Below, piece by piece: positions 1-7,246 of a stretch of 64,000 nucleotides of DNA. Both the position numbers and the translations under genes were made by a program. A model generated the notes under the pieces. The model was not told where the DNA came from and did no database searches. It saw nothing but the letters and a program-made list of their open reading frames with translations. Positions within the stretch are counted from its first letter, which is position 1, and every line of letters begins with the position of its first letter. This stretch comes from Flavobacterium salilacus subsp. salilacus (GTDB lineage: Bacteria; Bacteroidota; Bacteroidia; Flavobacteriales; Flavobacteriaceae), in NCBI RefSeq assembly GCF_004634195.1, contig NZ_SKBP01000003.1:62001-126000 (forward strand), written 5' to 3'.

Positions 1-1219
1 ACCTAAAATATGCACAAATATGTACCATGACCTGGGCGGTGGAAAAAAGGGCGAACTGATATTCCAGCCATACCAAATATGGCAAGTGGCAGGTGTGAAA
101 ATAGGATTTTTGGGCTATACCGACCCATTGGTGCCCAAAAGGCAGTCGCCTATTTACAGTAAAGGAATACTTTATACACCACCGGAGGAGAACCTGGAAC
201 ATTATGTAGATGTCCTGAAAAACCAGGAAAAATGTGCTTTTATAATTGTTATAGCCCATTTGGGGCTTTCTCAGCAAATTGCGCTTGCCAACAGGGCTGA
301 ATGCGAAGGCGTAAATTATATTTTGGGCGGCGATACGCATGAGCGTGTACGCAAGCCCATAGAATGCAGGTATGCCAAAGTGGTAGAGCCCGGTGCTTTT
401 GGTTCTTTTATAGGTAAACTCGATTTAACTGTAGAGAATGGTAAAGTAACAGGGGACAGCTATGAACTTATGGAAGTTACAGCCAGCAAAATAAAACCAG
501 ATACTGAAGTGGCAAAAATAGTAGCGGAAAATGAAAAGCCCTACCAAGATGAGATTAATAAGGTAATAGGTTACAGTACTATACCGCTGTATCGCTATTT
601 TGTGGTTGAAAACCCTATAGATACCTTAGTACTGGACGGGCTGAAATGGAAGTTTAAGGATGTTGATATAGTACTTTCTAACGGTTTTCGTTTTTGCCCG
701 CCAAATGCCACGCCCGATCATACCGGAAATATCCCGATTACAGAAGGCTATCTGTACGACATGCTTCCGGTAGACAGTACAGTACGTACAGGAAAAGTCA
801 CAGGGACACAACTGCAAAAATGGTTGGAAAAAGAACTGAATAATGTGTTTGCCGAAAAAGCGGAAAAACGTTTTGGAGGATGGGTAGTAAAATTTAAAGG
901 TATGGAAGTAACCTTTAATGCCTTTGGTCGGGAAGGCAAACGAGTACAAAGCGTAAAGATAGGTGGTAAGCCACTGGAACCGAATACAACTTACAGTGTA
1001 CTGGCGTGTGAAAGAGAAGGAGACCCGGAAGATATGCTGTGCCGTATGAAAAATGTGAAGGAGGCACACAATACTGCCTACACATTGCACAGCGCCCTCA
1101 CAGAGTACCTTAAGGCAAACAGCCCGATAATGCCTGTGCCTGAAGGCAATGCGGTAGCACTGGATGCGCCCGTAACATTGCTTTCCCAAGTTACGGGTGT
1201 TGATTACCGGTTTACTTAA
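1..1219 (+). CDS. 5'-nucleotidase / metallophosphatase family protein, 5'-truncated by the window edge
   Basis: The reading frame is open to the left edge of the window, so the N-terminal half of the metallophosphatase domain (first metal-binding motifs and any signal peptide) is missing. Counting from the first in-window Met at base 20, the retained part shows an HLGLS motif near residue 80 and GGDTHE near 103-108, equivalent to the last metal-ligand motif of the family (usually GGHTH; here Asp replaces the first His). Residues about 195-385 form the 5'-nucleotidase C-terminal substrate domain (NGFRFCPP, then the GYLYDMLPVDSTV region). Family members hydrolyse nucleotides or other phosphoesters in the periplasm. 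The exact substrate cannot be told from the sequence. The gene ends at a hairpin shared with the convergent SQR gene. Confidence 0.85.
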   Translation, partial: PKICTNMYHDLGGGKKGELIFQPYQIWQVAGVKIGFLGYTDPLVPKRQSPIYSKGILYTPPEENLEHYVDVLKNQEKCAFIIVIAHLGLSQQIALANRAECEGVNYILGGDTHERVRKPIECRYAKVVEPGAFGSFIGKLDLTVENGKVTGDSYELMEVTASKIKPDTEVAKIVAENEKPYQDEINKVIGYSTIPLYRYFVVENPIDTLVLDGLKWKFKDVDIVLSNGFRFCPPNATPDHTGNIPITEGYLYDMLPVDSTVRTGKVTGTQLQKWLEKELNNVFAEKAEKRFGGWVVKFKGMEVTFNAFGREGKRVQSVKIGGKPLEPNTTYSVLACEREGDPEDMLCRMKNVKEAHNTAYTLHSALTEYLKANSPIMPVPEGNAVALDAPVTLLSQVTGVDYRFT

Positions 1220-1225
1220 AAATAT

Positions 1226-1260
1226 AAAAAAATCAGCGGCTCATAGCCGCTGATTTTTTT
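1226..1260. terminator. Bidirectional Rho-independent terminator
   Basis: Fifteen-base arms (AAAAAAATCAGCGGC and its complement) flank a 5-base loop and give a T-run on either strand. It lies between two converging genes and probably serves both. Confidence 0.85.
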
Positions 1261-2521
1261 ATACATCTTCGCCTTTCAGCATTTTGTTCCAGTAAAGGTA
1301 AGGCAGCATATATTTTTTTAGCAGCCACAGCCTCCAGTGTTCTTTATAGCTTTTAAATATAAGCATCTGCTTCAGTTTAGGGTCAGGCGTAAATTCGCTC
1401 TTATAATTAAATTCGGCCAATACCATTTTTCCATATCCGGTTACCAGCGGGCATGATGAGTAGCCGTTGTAGGATTTGTCATCTGCTGGTTGTTTCTTAA
1501 TAAGTTTCACTATATTCCTGAGTACTACCGGTACCTGCTTGCGTATGGCTGCCCCCGTTTTGGCTGTAGGTAAACCGGCTACGTCTCCCAGCCCAAATAT
1601 ATTAGAATACTTTTTATGCTGAAGGCTGTTAATATCCACATCCAGCCACCCGGTCTCATTAACAAGGGTTGATTCTTTAATAAATTTTGGAGCGGTTTGC
1701 GGGGGTGCCAGATGTAGAAAATCGAAAGGCAGCTCTATTAATGATTCGCCCTGCATTTTTTCACCCAGTATGTTACCTTCATTAACAATACATTTGTTAT
1801 CCTCTGGCGCAACATTTTTAAAATAGACTATTTTCCGGTCAGCATCAATTTTTACCGGGGCATAAAAGGGTTTAAAATGAATATTATAACGATGAATAAC
1901 CTTCATCAGTGTTTCTGCCACGATTTTTACCCCGAATATTACTGAACCCGGCGTGGCAAATACTACATTGGTTTTATCAGAGATACCTTTCTTTTTAAAG
2001 TAATCAGCCGCCAGGTACATGATTTTTTGGGGAGCCCCGCCGCATTTTATTGGAGTTGTGGGTTGTGTAAATACCGCATTACCGCCTTTAAACTGTTGTA
2101 AGCGTTTCCATGTATATTGCGGATCGATATAATTACTGCATACCACTCCTTTATCAACAGCATCCTTTAAGCCTTCAATCAGGCTCAGGTCATTTACAAG
2201 CCCGGGGGCAACGATAAGATAGTCATAAGATATAGTACTGCTCTTAGCCGTTGAAACTGTGTTTTCTTCGGGATTGAGCCCTGTGGCAAAATCCTTTATC
2301 CAGGTTACACCCTTCGGGATAAAATCACGCATGAGCCTCGCGGTTTTATTATAATCATAAGCTCCTGCACCCACAAGTGTCCAGGCGGGCTGGTAGTAGT
2401 GCGTTTCTGATGGCTCAATGATAGCGATATCCGTTATGCTGTACTTTTTTACCAATTGCGCAGCAGCCATAATGCCTCCGGTGCCTCCGCCGATAATAAC
2501 GATTTGGTATTTTGATTTCAT
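1259..2521 (-). CDS. Sulfide:quinone oxidoreductase-like FAD flavoprotein
   Basis: A 420-aa flavoprotein of the pyridine nucleotide-disulfide oxidoreductase fold. The N-terminal FAD-binding Rossmann motif is IIGGGTGG (residues 9-16), followed by YDYLIVAPG (99-107) and a second FAD contact FGLGDVAG (309-316). Three cysteines, Cys128 (VVCSNY), Cys160 (IKCGGAP) and Cys357 (SSCPLV), sit where sulfide:quinone oxidoreductases keep their catalytic cysteines. That set supports sulfide oxidation with electrons passed to the quinone pool, rather than a plain NADH dehydrogenase. The enzyme would act at the cytoplasmic membrane. It stands alone, with a 16-bp Crp/Fnr-like palindrome 47 bp upstream of the ATG. 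Other sulfur genes in the window are the YeeE pair near 17.9 kb and the MBL-rhodanese protein near 55 kb. Confidence 0.87.
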   Translation of the reverse strand: MKSKYQIVIIGGGTGGIMAAAQLVKKYSITDIAIIEPSETHYYQPAWTLVGAGAYDYNKTARLMRDFIPKGVTWIKDFATGLNPEENTVSTAKSSTISYDYLIVAPGLVNDLSLIEGLKDAVDKGVVCSNYIDPQYTWKRLQQFKGGNAVFTQPTTPIKCGGAPQKIMYLAADYFKKKGISDKTNVVFATPGSVIFGVKIVAETLMKVIHRYNIHFKPFYAPVKIDADRKIVYFKNVAPEDNKCIVNEGNILGEKMQGESLIELPFDFLHLAPPQTAPKFIKESTLVNETGWLDVDINSLQHKKYSNIFGLGDVAGLPTAKTGAAIRKQVPVVLRNIVKLIKKQPADDKSYNGYSSCPLVTGYGKMVLAEFNYKSEFTPDPKLKQMLIFKSYKEHWRLWLLKKYMLPYLYWNKMLKGEDV

Positions 2522-2567
2522 ACTCCTTAAGTTTTACGTAAAGCTATGCAGATGAAATCATTAAATG

Positions 2568-2583
2568 TGTAACAAAAGTTACA
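2568..2583. promoter_or_regulatory. Crp/Fnr-like palindrome upstream of the SQR gene
   Basis: TGTAAC-AAAA-GTTACA is a perfect 6-4-6 palindrome, 47 bp upstream of the SQR start codon. The form resembles operators of the Crp/Fnr family. No Crp/Fnr gene lies in the window, so the partner protein is inferred. Confidence 0.5.
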
Positions 2584-2625
2584 TACGTTGTTTTTATGGT
2601 ATTATGCCAACGAATTTTAGTTTGA

Positions 2626-2751
2626 ATCCAAGTCAACGCTATAGAATATGAAACCATCTATTCGACCCAATTGACAGTACAAGGATTTGACGAAATTTTA
2701 TGTATAAGAGACAAAGAACATCTATTCTTTCATCGTTTAAGGATTTTTTAA
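2626..2751 (+). other. Gap holding a startless 41-codon open stretch
   Basis: Part of the 279-bp gap between the SQR gene and the DUF1851-like fragment. This frame reads protein-like (QLTVQGFDEILCIRDKEHLF) but has a stop immediately before it and no start codon, and it ends at TAA. It may be another decayed fragment or chance. I see no other gene in the gap. Confidence 0.25.
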
Positions 2752-2800
2752 AATTATATCCAATTTATCTTAGTTTACAGTTGATAAAGTTTTTCACAAT

Positions 2801-3112
2801 TTGTTTTTTTTAAAAGATAAATACTATCGCTTTAATCCACATTTAAGAATAGCTAATTCAAATTGCCCTAACGATTTAGATTTCCTTTTGAATGCCGTAT
2901 TAACCAATACTACCAATCTGGAAATCGGCTTCTGTTATGATCTGCATTTACAAAATGCTACACTCCCTGAACTTAAAGAAGATGAAATGTACACACTGGT
3001 GCCGGCATTCCCTTTAGGTGGCAGTAAAGAAAGTTCGAGAATTGAAATTGTAAAAATGCAAATTCAGCTTGATATACTGGCACAGTTGTATGATCATAAA
3101 ACATCAAAATAA
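2801..3112 (+). pseudogene. C-terminal fragment of a DUF1851 / Tdi1-type immunity-family protein
   Basis: About 103 codons with no ATG: the frame is open back to a TAG at 2771, and the only candidate start is a TTG at 2801 without a convincing ribosome site. The C-terminal half carries the family signature of DUF1851 (the T6SS immunity protein Tdi1 C-terminal domain): an acidic D-E-M-Y, then LVPAFPLGGS, then a helix ending ILAQLYD. The N-terminal half of the usual domain, or any GAD-like partner domain, is absent. Base composition is more AT-rich than in the flanking genes. I read it as a 5'-truncated, decayed remnant of an accessory immunity or SUKH-like gene. A short functional protein with a TTG start is the alternative. 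No toxin gene is adjacent. Confidence 0.5.
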
Positions 3113-3197
3113 CAACCATGAAACCATCCGGATTTTTAGACAATCTCGAATAGATTAATCATGCTTAAAAGACTTGGAATTATACCTAAAAAAACAT

Positions 3198-3229
3198 AAA
3201 ACCTACTTAATTTTATTAAGTAGGTTTTT
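3198..3229. terminator. Terminator downstream of ssrA
   Basis: An inverted repeat (AAACCTACTTAA and its complement around TTTTAT) with T-runs on both strands. It follows the 3' end of the minus-strand tmRNA gene and can also end transcription from the left. Confidence 0.75.
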
Positions 3230-3237
3230 TCTTTCAG

Positions 3238-3630
3238 TGGAATCGCCGGGAATCGAACCCGGGTCCAAACAGGCAATTCAAGAGCTTTCTACACGCTTAG
3301 TTTCCGCTTAGGTTTTCGATAGTGTGCAAGGTCGGAAACGACCACATACTACTTAGCTTCTTTAGTTTCAAGACCTCTGCAAAGCAAAGAAGTCCCTATG
3401 TTTACTTTTACGGTTCCCCTTAACAAAACGCCGTAAACCAAGGCTTTTTAGGAGAATCTCGCTTTCCTACCTTGTAGGAACGAGGCTAATCGTACTATAA
3501 ATTCGGATTATGCAGCAAGAGCGTAGTTATTTTCGCCGTTTAAAATTGTGAAACATTATTTACAGGATATGTTTCCGTTCCTGGCGTGCTTACCATTCAA
3601 TTCGACCTGCTGTCAAAACCAGTCGACCCC
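3238..3630 (-). ncRNA. ssrA: Transfer-messenger RNA (tmRNA)
   Basis: Read on the minus strand, the RNA begins GGGGTCGACTGGTTTTGACA, the conserved tmRNA 5' end. It finishes with a T-arm (GGGTTCGATTCCC) and an acceptor strand CGATTCC that pairs 7 of 7 (two G-U) with the 5' GGGGTCG. The discriminator is A and no CCA is encoded. The resume codon region at 3511-3537 encodes the tag GENNYALAA followed by TAA (3508-3510), the tag type typical of Flavobacteriia. The length is 393 nt, as expected for one-piece tmRNA. It rescues stalled ribosomes and tags nascent chains for proteolysis; clpS, a protease adaptor gene, lies 31 kb away in this window. Confidence 0.97.
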
Positions 3631-3826
3631 AAGTAAATACTATCATTTTATTATTCAAAAATGATACCATTTTATTAAAGTGCAAAGATAACAAAATAGT
3701 TTTTAGGTTTCGTTCAATTTCCCTTATATTTGATGCCATTATCAAAAACAATATTACGGCATTATCAAAAGATTGTACTATCTTTTATAAAACCTGTAAA
3801 AACACACTATATACATTATACAGATA

Positions 3827-5032
3827 ATGAAATTTGGGATTATAAAAGAACGAAAATCGCCACCCGACAGAAGAGTGGTTTTTACACCCGAAAAACTGGC
3901 AGCACTTTCGCAAAGCTACTCTGATGCATCAGTAAAGGCAGAAGTATCGGATATTAGGATATTTAAGGACGAAGAGTATGAATCGGCAGGTGTAGAAGTT
4001 GATGATGATATGACGGACTGTGATGTTTTGATTGGGGTTAAAGAAGTACCGATTGACTCGCTTATACCGGATAAAAAATATTTTTTCTTTTCGCATACTA
4101 TTAAAAAACAGCCTTATAACCAAAAATTGTTGCAGGCAGTACTGGATAAAAACATAGAGCTTTATGATCATGAAACCATAGTTGATGCCAAAAACAGGCG
4201 ACTTATTGGTTTTGGGCGATATGCCGGTAATGTAGGAGCGTATAATACTATAAGAGCTTTTGGGATAAAATATGAGCTGTATAACCTTCCAAAAGCAGAA
4301 ACATTGCGGGATAAGGATGCTCTGATTACAAAACTCAAGCGAATTATTTTACCACCGATAAAAATAGTACTTACCGGTAAAGGTAAAGTAGGAATGGGGG
4401 CTAAGGAGATATTGGATGGTATGAAAATGAAAGAAGTGAGCGTAAATGATTACCTCACTAAAAGCTATGATGAACCTGTATATGTACAAATTGATGTTTT
4501 GGATTATAACAAGCGTAAAGATGGTGATATAAGAAATAATATCGATTTTTATAACAATCCGACAGAGTACGAATCTAATTTTGAAAGGTTTACTAAAGTA
4601 TCAGATATTTTTATTACAGGGCATTTTTTCGGTAATGACTCTCCCAACATATTAACGCGTGATATGTTGAAATCCGGCAGCAATAAAATAAAAGTAGTAG
4701 GAGATGTATCCTGCGATATAGGAGGACCAATTGCCTGTACCCTTCGCGCCTCTACCATCGCCAATCCATTATACGGATACAATCCGTCGTCAGGAGAAGA
4801 GGTTGATATCCATCATCCTTCAGCCATAGTAGTAATGGCGGTAGATAATTTGCCTTGCGAGTTACCTCGTGATGCGAGCATTGGCTTTGCCGAAATGTTT
4901 TATGACAAAGTTGTACCTGCTTTTTTTAACGGAGATAAAGACGGTATTTTAGCACGAGCTAAAATAACCGAAAACGGAAAACTTACAGAACGCTTTAAGT
5001 ACCTGAAAGGGTATGTTGAAGAAAAAATATAA
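3827..5032 (+). CDS. Saccharopine dehydrogenase-type (AlaDH/PNT family) NAD-dependent oxidoreductase
   Basis: A 401-aa protein of the alanine dehydrogenase/transhydrogenase superfamily. The N-terminus has the family opening IIKERKSPPDRRVVFTP. Lys72 (GVKEV) and His90 (FFSHTIKKQ) align with the catalytic Lys/His pair of lysine-forming saccharopine dehydrogenases, and LYDHE plus GRYAGNVGAY match the signature after them. A second Rossmann motif is VLTGKGKVGMGA, and the DVSCDIGGPI segment fits the substrate domain. These features favour saccharopine dehydrogenase over true alanine dehydrogenase, but its role in lysine metabolism in this organism is inferred. The gene is monocistronic, with a terminator immediately after the stop. 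The chosen ATG follows an AT-rich leader; an upstream overlapping ORF is not a credible gene. Confidence 0.8.
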   Translation: MKFGIIKERKSPPDRRVVFTPEKLAALSQSYSDASVKAEVSDIRIFKDEEYESAGVEVDDDMTDCDVLIGVKEVPIDSLIPDKKYFFFSHTIKKQPYNQKLLQAVLDKNIELYDHETIVDAKNRRLIGFGRYAGNVGAYNTIRAFGIKYELYNLPKAETLRDKDALITKLKRIILPPIKIVLTGKGKVGMGAKEILDGMKMKEVSVNDYLTKSYDEPVYVQIDVLDYNKRKDGDIRNNIDFYNNPTEYESNFERFTKVSDIFITGHFFGNDSPNILTRDMLKSGSNKIKVVGDVSCDIGGPIACTLRASTIANPLYGYNPSSGEEVDIHHPSAIVVMAVDNLPCELPRDASIGFAEMFYDKVVPAFFNGDKDGILARAKITENGKLTERFKYLKGYVEEKI

Positions 5033-5059
5033 AAAGCTCCGCATTTTGCGGAGCTTTTT
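5031..5059. terminator. Rho-independent terminator
   Basis: AAAAAGCTCCGC and its complement flank a 4-base loop and end in a T-run, overlapping the stop codon of the dehydrogenase gene. It can serve both convergent genes. Confidence 0.85.
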
Positions 5060-5075
5060 GTTTTAGTAAACTTTT

Positions 5076-6959
5076 TTAATTATTGTCAATCTTGAATTTA
5101 CCTTTTTGTTTTGAAGTAAGGTTGTATGTTATACCGAAGAACCACCCGATACGATATTGATCTGAAGTTAGTTCGAAATTATCTCCAAATTCAGTTTCGG
5201 GATATACCGTTCTGTTTTTAAAACCTCCTTGATAGTTTTCTTTTAGTGATTTGACTAATTTAAATGCCGGACCAGTAGTAAAAATGAATTTTTGCTTTTT
5301 CCCCCATAATACACTAACTCCGGGAAAAATAGAATTTAACTGGAAAGTCTCCACATTAAGTGATGCTCCTAATGTTAAACCGAAAGTCAATGGTCGGCTA
5401 CCTCTCAAACTGGCATGAAACATACCGGCTAAATTGGGGCTAAAGCGGTTTCTGTCTGTAACTACAATTTGTTTTCCGTTAACTGTATTACCATCAATAT
5501 CTATATAACTTTCGTTTCTTAAACCGTATTTCTCATTATCAAACCCCATATCAATTACAACACCTGTACTAAAGTCAAATCGTACCCCGCCTTTGGTATA
5601 TTCCATATAAGTAAATTCCCTGTTGTCGTTATATTCTGCCATATCATTTTTATCTCTGTGGGTAATATTTACTTTAAAAGTAACATAATCTTCCTGTGGT
5701 TGTATAGGAGATGAAGCCATTTCATAACATTTGTCATCACGCAATATTTTGTCCATGGCCATCACTTTTATATAACTTTTTGAAAGTTCTGTAGGGTTGA
5801 TTGCATTCTTGATTTTATCTACTTCATTTTTGATAATTTGATATTTAAGTCTGATGTTCTCGGCTGCGTCTTTTGTCAATTCATTCATAAGATTCCAATC
5901 GTTATAAACAATATTATATTGGGTGTAAAAACTGTTTAATAAATTTTCATACTCAACAATTTTCTCTTGGTTTAATTTGTTTTTAGAAATAAATATTCCA
6001 TTTTCTAGATTATCAATATACTTTTTTTTTGTTAATAAAGGATCTAATGCAAGAGTTCTAAATGTAGCATAGTCTCGCTCCAATTCAACCATTCTTTGAT
6101 ATTCCTTAGTTATAGTAGTGTAATTATTAATAAGATTAGTAAATGCTTGATAAAGTTTTTGATATAATTCATTTGTTGTTTTTAAAGTTTTTTGTTCATT
6201 TTCTATATCAGCAAGTGTAGATTCGATTTCATCATTTAGTTTTGTTTTAATTTTATCCAAATCTGTTTCGGTAATACCTAACAATGTATTAATTCTATTT
6301 TTAATAATTTCTTCTTCTTGAGCTAAGTTCTCTGATTTTAGTGAGTCTTTCAAAGATTCTATATCATATAATTCTACTAGTTTAGGTCTTAATTCTTCTA
6401 AGCTTTTTAGCTTTAGATTTAAACTTTCAATTTTATTTTTTATCAGTATAGCTTGGTTAACACTGTCTTCTTCAGTTTGGTTTTTAAATGAATCTTTGTT
6501 TAAGTCAAGAGATGGAATATTCGCTTCTGTAATAATCTCACTTGAAGCCGAGCTCTTGTTTTCAGAAACAATACTCTTAATTTCATTGTTAAAATATTCA
6601 TCGGCAATAGCTACATCTTCCGATTGTATTTTTATATCATAAGCAAGCCTGTTGATATTTTTAATTTTAAAAACCAAAGGTTCACCAACTCTTGGATGTA
6701 CATTAGATTTTGTATATTCCTTAGTCTTAAAATTATATATAATGGTTTGTGTAGTATCGATATAAGACATTTCAGAATTTTTTATTGCTTTTTTTCCTAT
6801 CGAATCCAGCACCTTTTTAACAGACTTTTTTTCTTTTACAGCTTTTTTAATGGCAGTATTAAGTGAATCTGTTTTCTTGTTCAGCTTTATCATTGTTTCA
6901 TCTTGTGCATACATTGCACAGCTTACTATTAATGTAAGCAATAAAATAATTTTTTTCAT
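5076..6959 (-). CDS. Unknown secreted envelope protein with a central coiled coil
   Basis: A 627-aa protein that I do not recognise. A signal peptide occupies residues 1-19 (MKKIILLLTLIVSCAMYAQ). A beta-rich stretch (about 60-115) precedes a long Lys/Glu/Asn-rich helical region (about 165-400) with heptad-like Leu/Ile spacing, suggesting a coiled coil. The last 200 residues (about 430-627) alternate polar and hydrophobic residues and contain FSPNLAGMFHASLRG and a C-terminus YRIGWFFGITYNL, like a small outer-membrane barrel. A cell-envelope location is therefore likely. It is divergent from the GH97 gene across a 287-bp region containing two palindromes. There is no operon partner, and the function cannot be assigned. 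Confidence 0.7.
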   Translation of the reverse strand: MKKIILLLTLIVSCAMYAQDETMIKLNKKTDSLNTAIKKAVKEKKSVKKVLDSIGKKAIKNSEMSYIDTTQTIIYNFKTKEYTKSNVHPRVGEPLVFKIKNINRLAYDIKIQSEDVAIADEYFNNEIKSIVSENKSSASSEIITEANIPSLDLNKDSFKNQTEEDSVNQAILIKNKIESLNLKLKSLEELRPKLVELYDIESLKDSLKSENLAQEEEIIKNRINTLLGITETDLDKIKTKLNDEIESTLADIENEQKTLKTTNELYQKLYQAFTNLINNYTTITKEYQRMVELERDYATFRTLALDPLLTKKKYIDNLENGIFISKNKLNQEKIVEYENLLNSFYTQYNIVYNDWNLMNELTKDAAENIRLKYQIIKNEVDKIKNAINPTELSKSYIKVMAMDKILRDDKCYEMASSPIQPQEDYVTFKVNITHRDKNDMAEYNDNREFTYMEYTKGGVRFDFSTGVVIDMGFDNEKYGLRNESYIDIDGNTVNGKQIVVTDRNRFSPNLAGMFHASLRGSRPLTFGLTLGASLNVETFQLNSIFPGVSVLWGKKQKFIFTTGPAFKLVKSLKENYQGGFKNRTVYPETEFGDNFELTSDQYRIGWFFGITYNLTSKQKGKFKIDNN

Positions 6960-7053
6960 GGTCTAATAATTTTTAGGTTTGGTGTTTTTTAGTTTAGCTT
7001 ATTGTTAAAAAGTATTTTAAAATATCTAAGTTAAAAAATTTAACATTTATCGA

Positions 7054-7075
7054 AATACCTATTAATAGGTATTTT
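7054..7075. promoter_or_regulatory. 22-bp perfect palindrome between divergent genes
   Basis: Each arm is AAATACCTATT, and the two arms abut without a spacer. It sits 95 bp upstream of the unknown coiled-coil gene and 172 bp upstream of the GH97 gene. No T-run arrangement makes it an obvious terminator, so an operator is the more likely reading. Confidence 0.45.
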
Positions 7076-7146
7076 TTAACATAATTAAGACTGAAATATC
7101 TTACTTAAAAATAAGATTGTTTTTTCTTTTTATCATATCCTCACTG

Positions 7147-7173
7147 CAAACGTTTGAATATTGGCTATTTTTG
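7147..7173 (+). promoter_or_regulatory. LacI/PurR-like operator and -7 element of the GH97-transporter unit
   Basis: CAAACGTTTG (7147-7156), a palindrome with a central CG, is the classic LacI/PurR half-site arrangement. Nine bases on is TATTTTTG (7166-7173), a perfect match to the Bacteroidetes -7 consensus TAnnTTTG. The operator therefore overlaps the promoter core, 74 bp upstream of the ATG. The regulator gene is not in the window. Confidence 0.55.
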
Positions 7174-7246
7174 AATATAACCGCTTAAAACACTTGCTTT
7201 TTTTGCAGATTAATGAATTGCTATAAATAGGGATATATGTATATTT

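Noticed and set aside
626..1189. Long minus-strand ORF inside the 5'-nucleotidase gene
   Set aside because: It is Cys/Tyr/Phe-rich with no family motif and lies wholly within a gene with clear motifs; a shadow.
2647..3137. ATGAAACCATC occurring at about 2648 and 3118, which looked like a direct repeat bounding the DUF1851 remnant
   Set aside because: Only about 11 bases match and flanks differ; too short to claim an attachment-site duplication.
3730..3924. Short plus-strand ORF before the saccharopine-dehydrogenase gene
   Set aside because: It overlaps the start of a well-supported gene in another frame and has no coding character.
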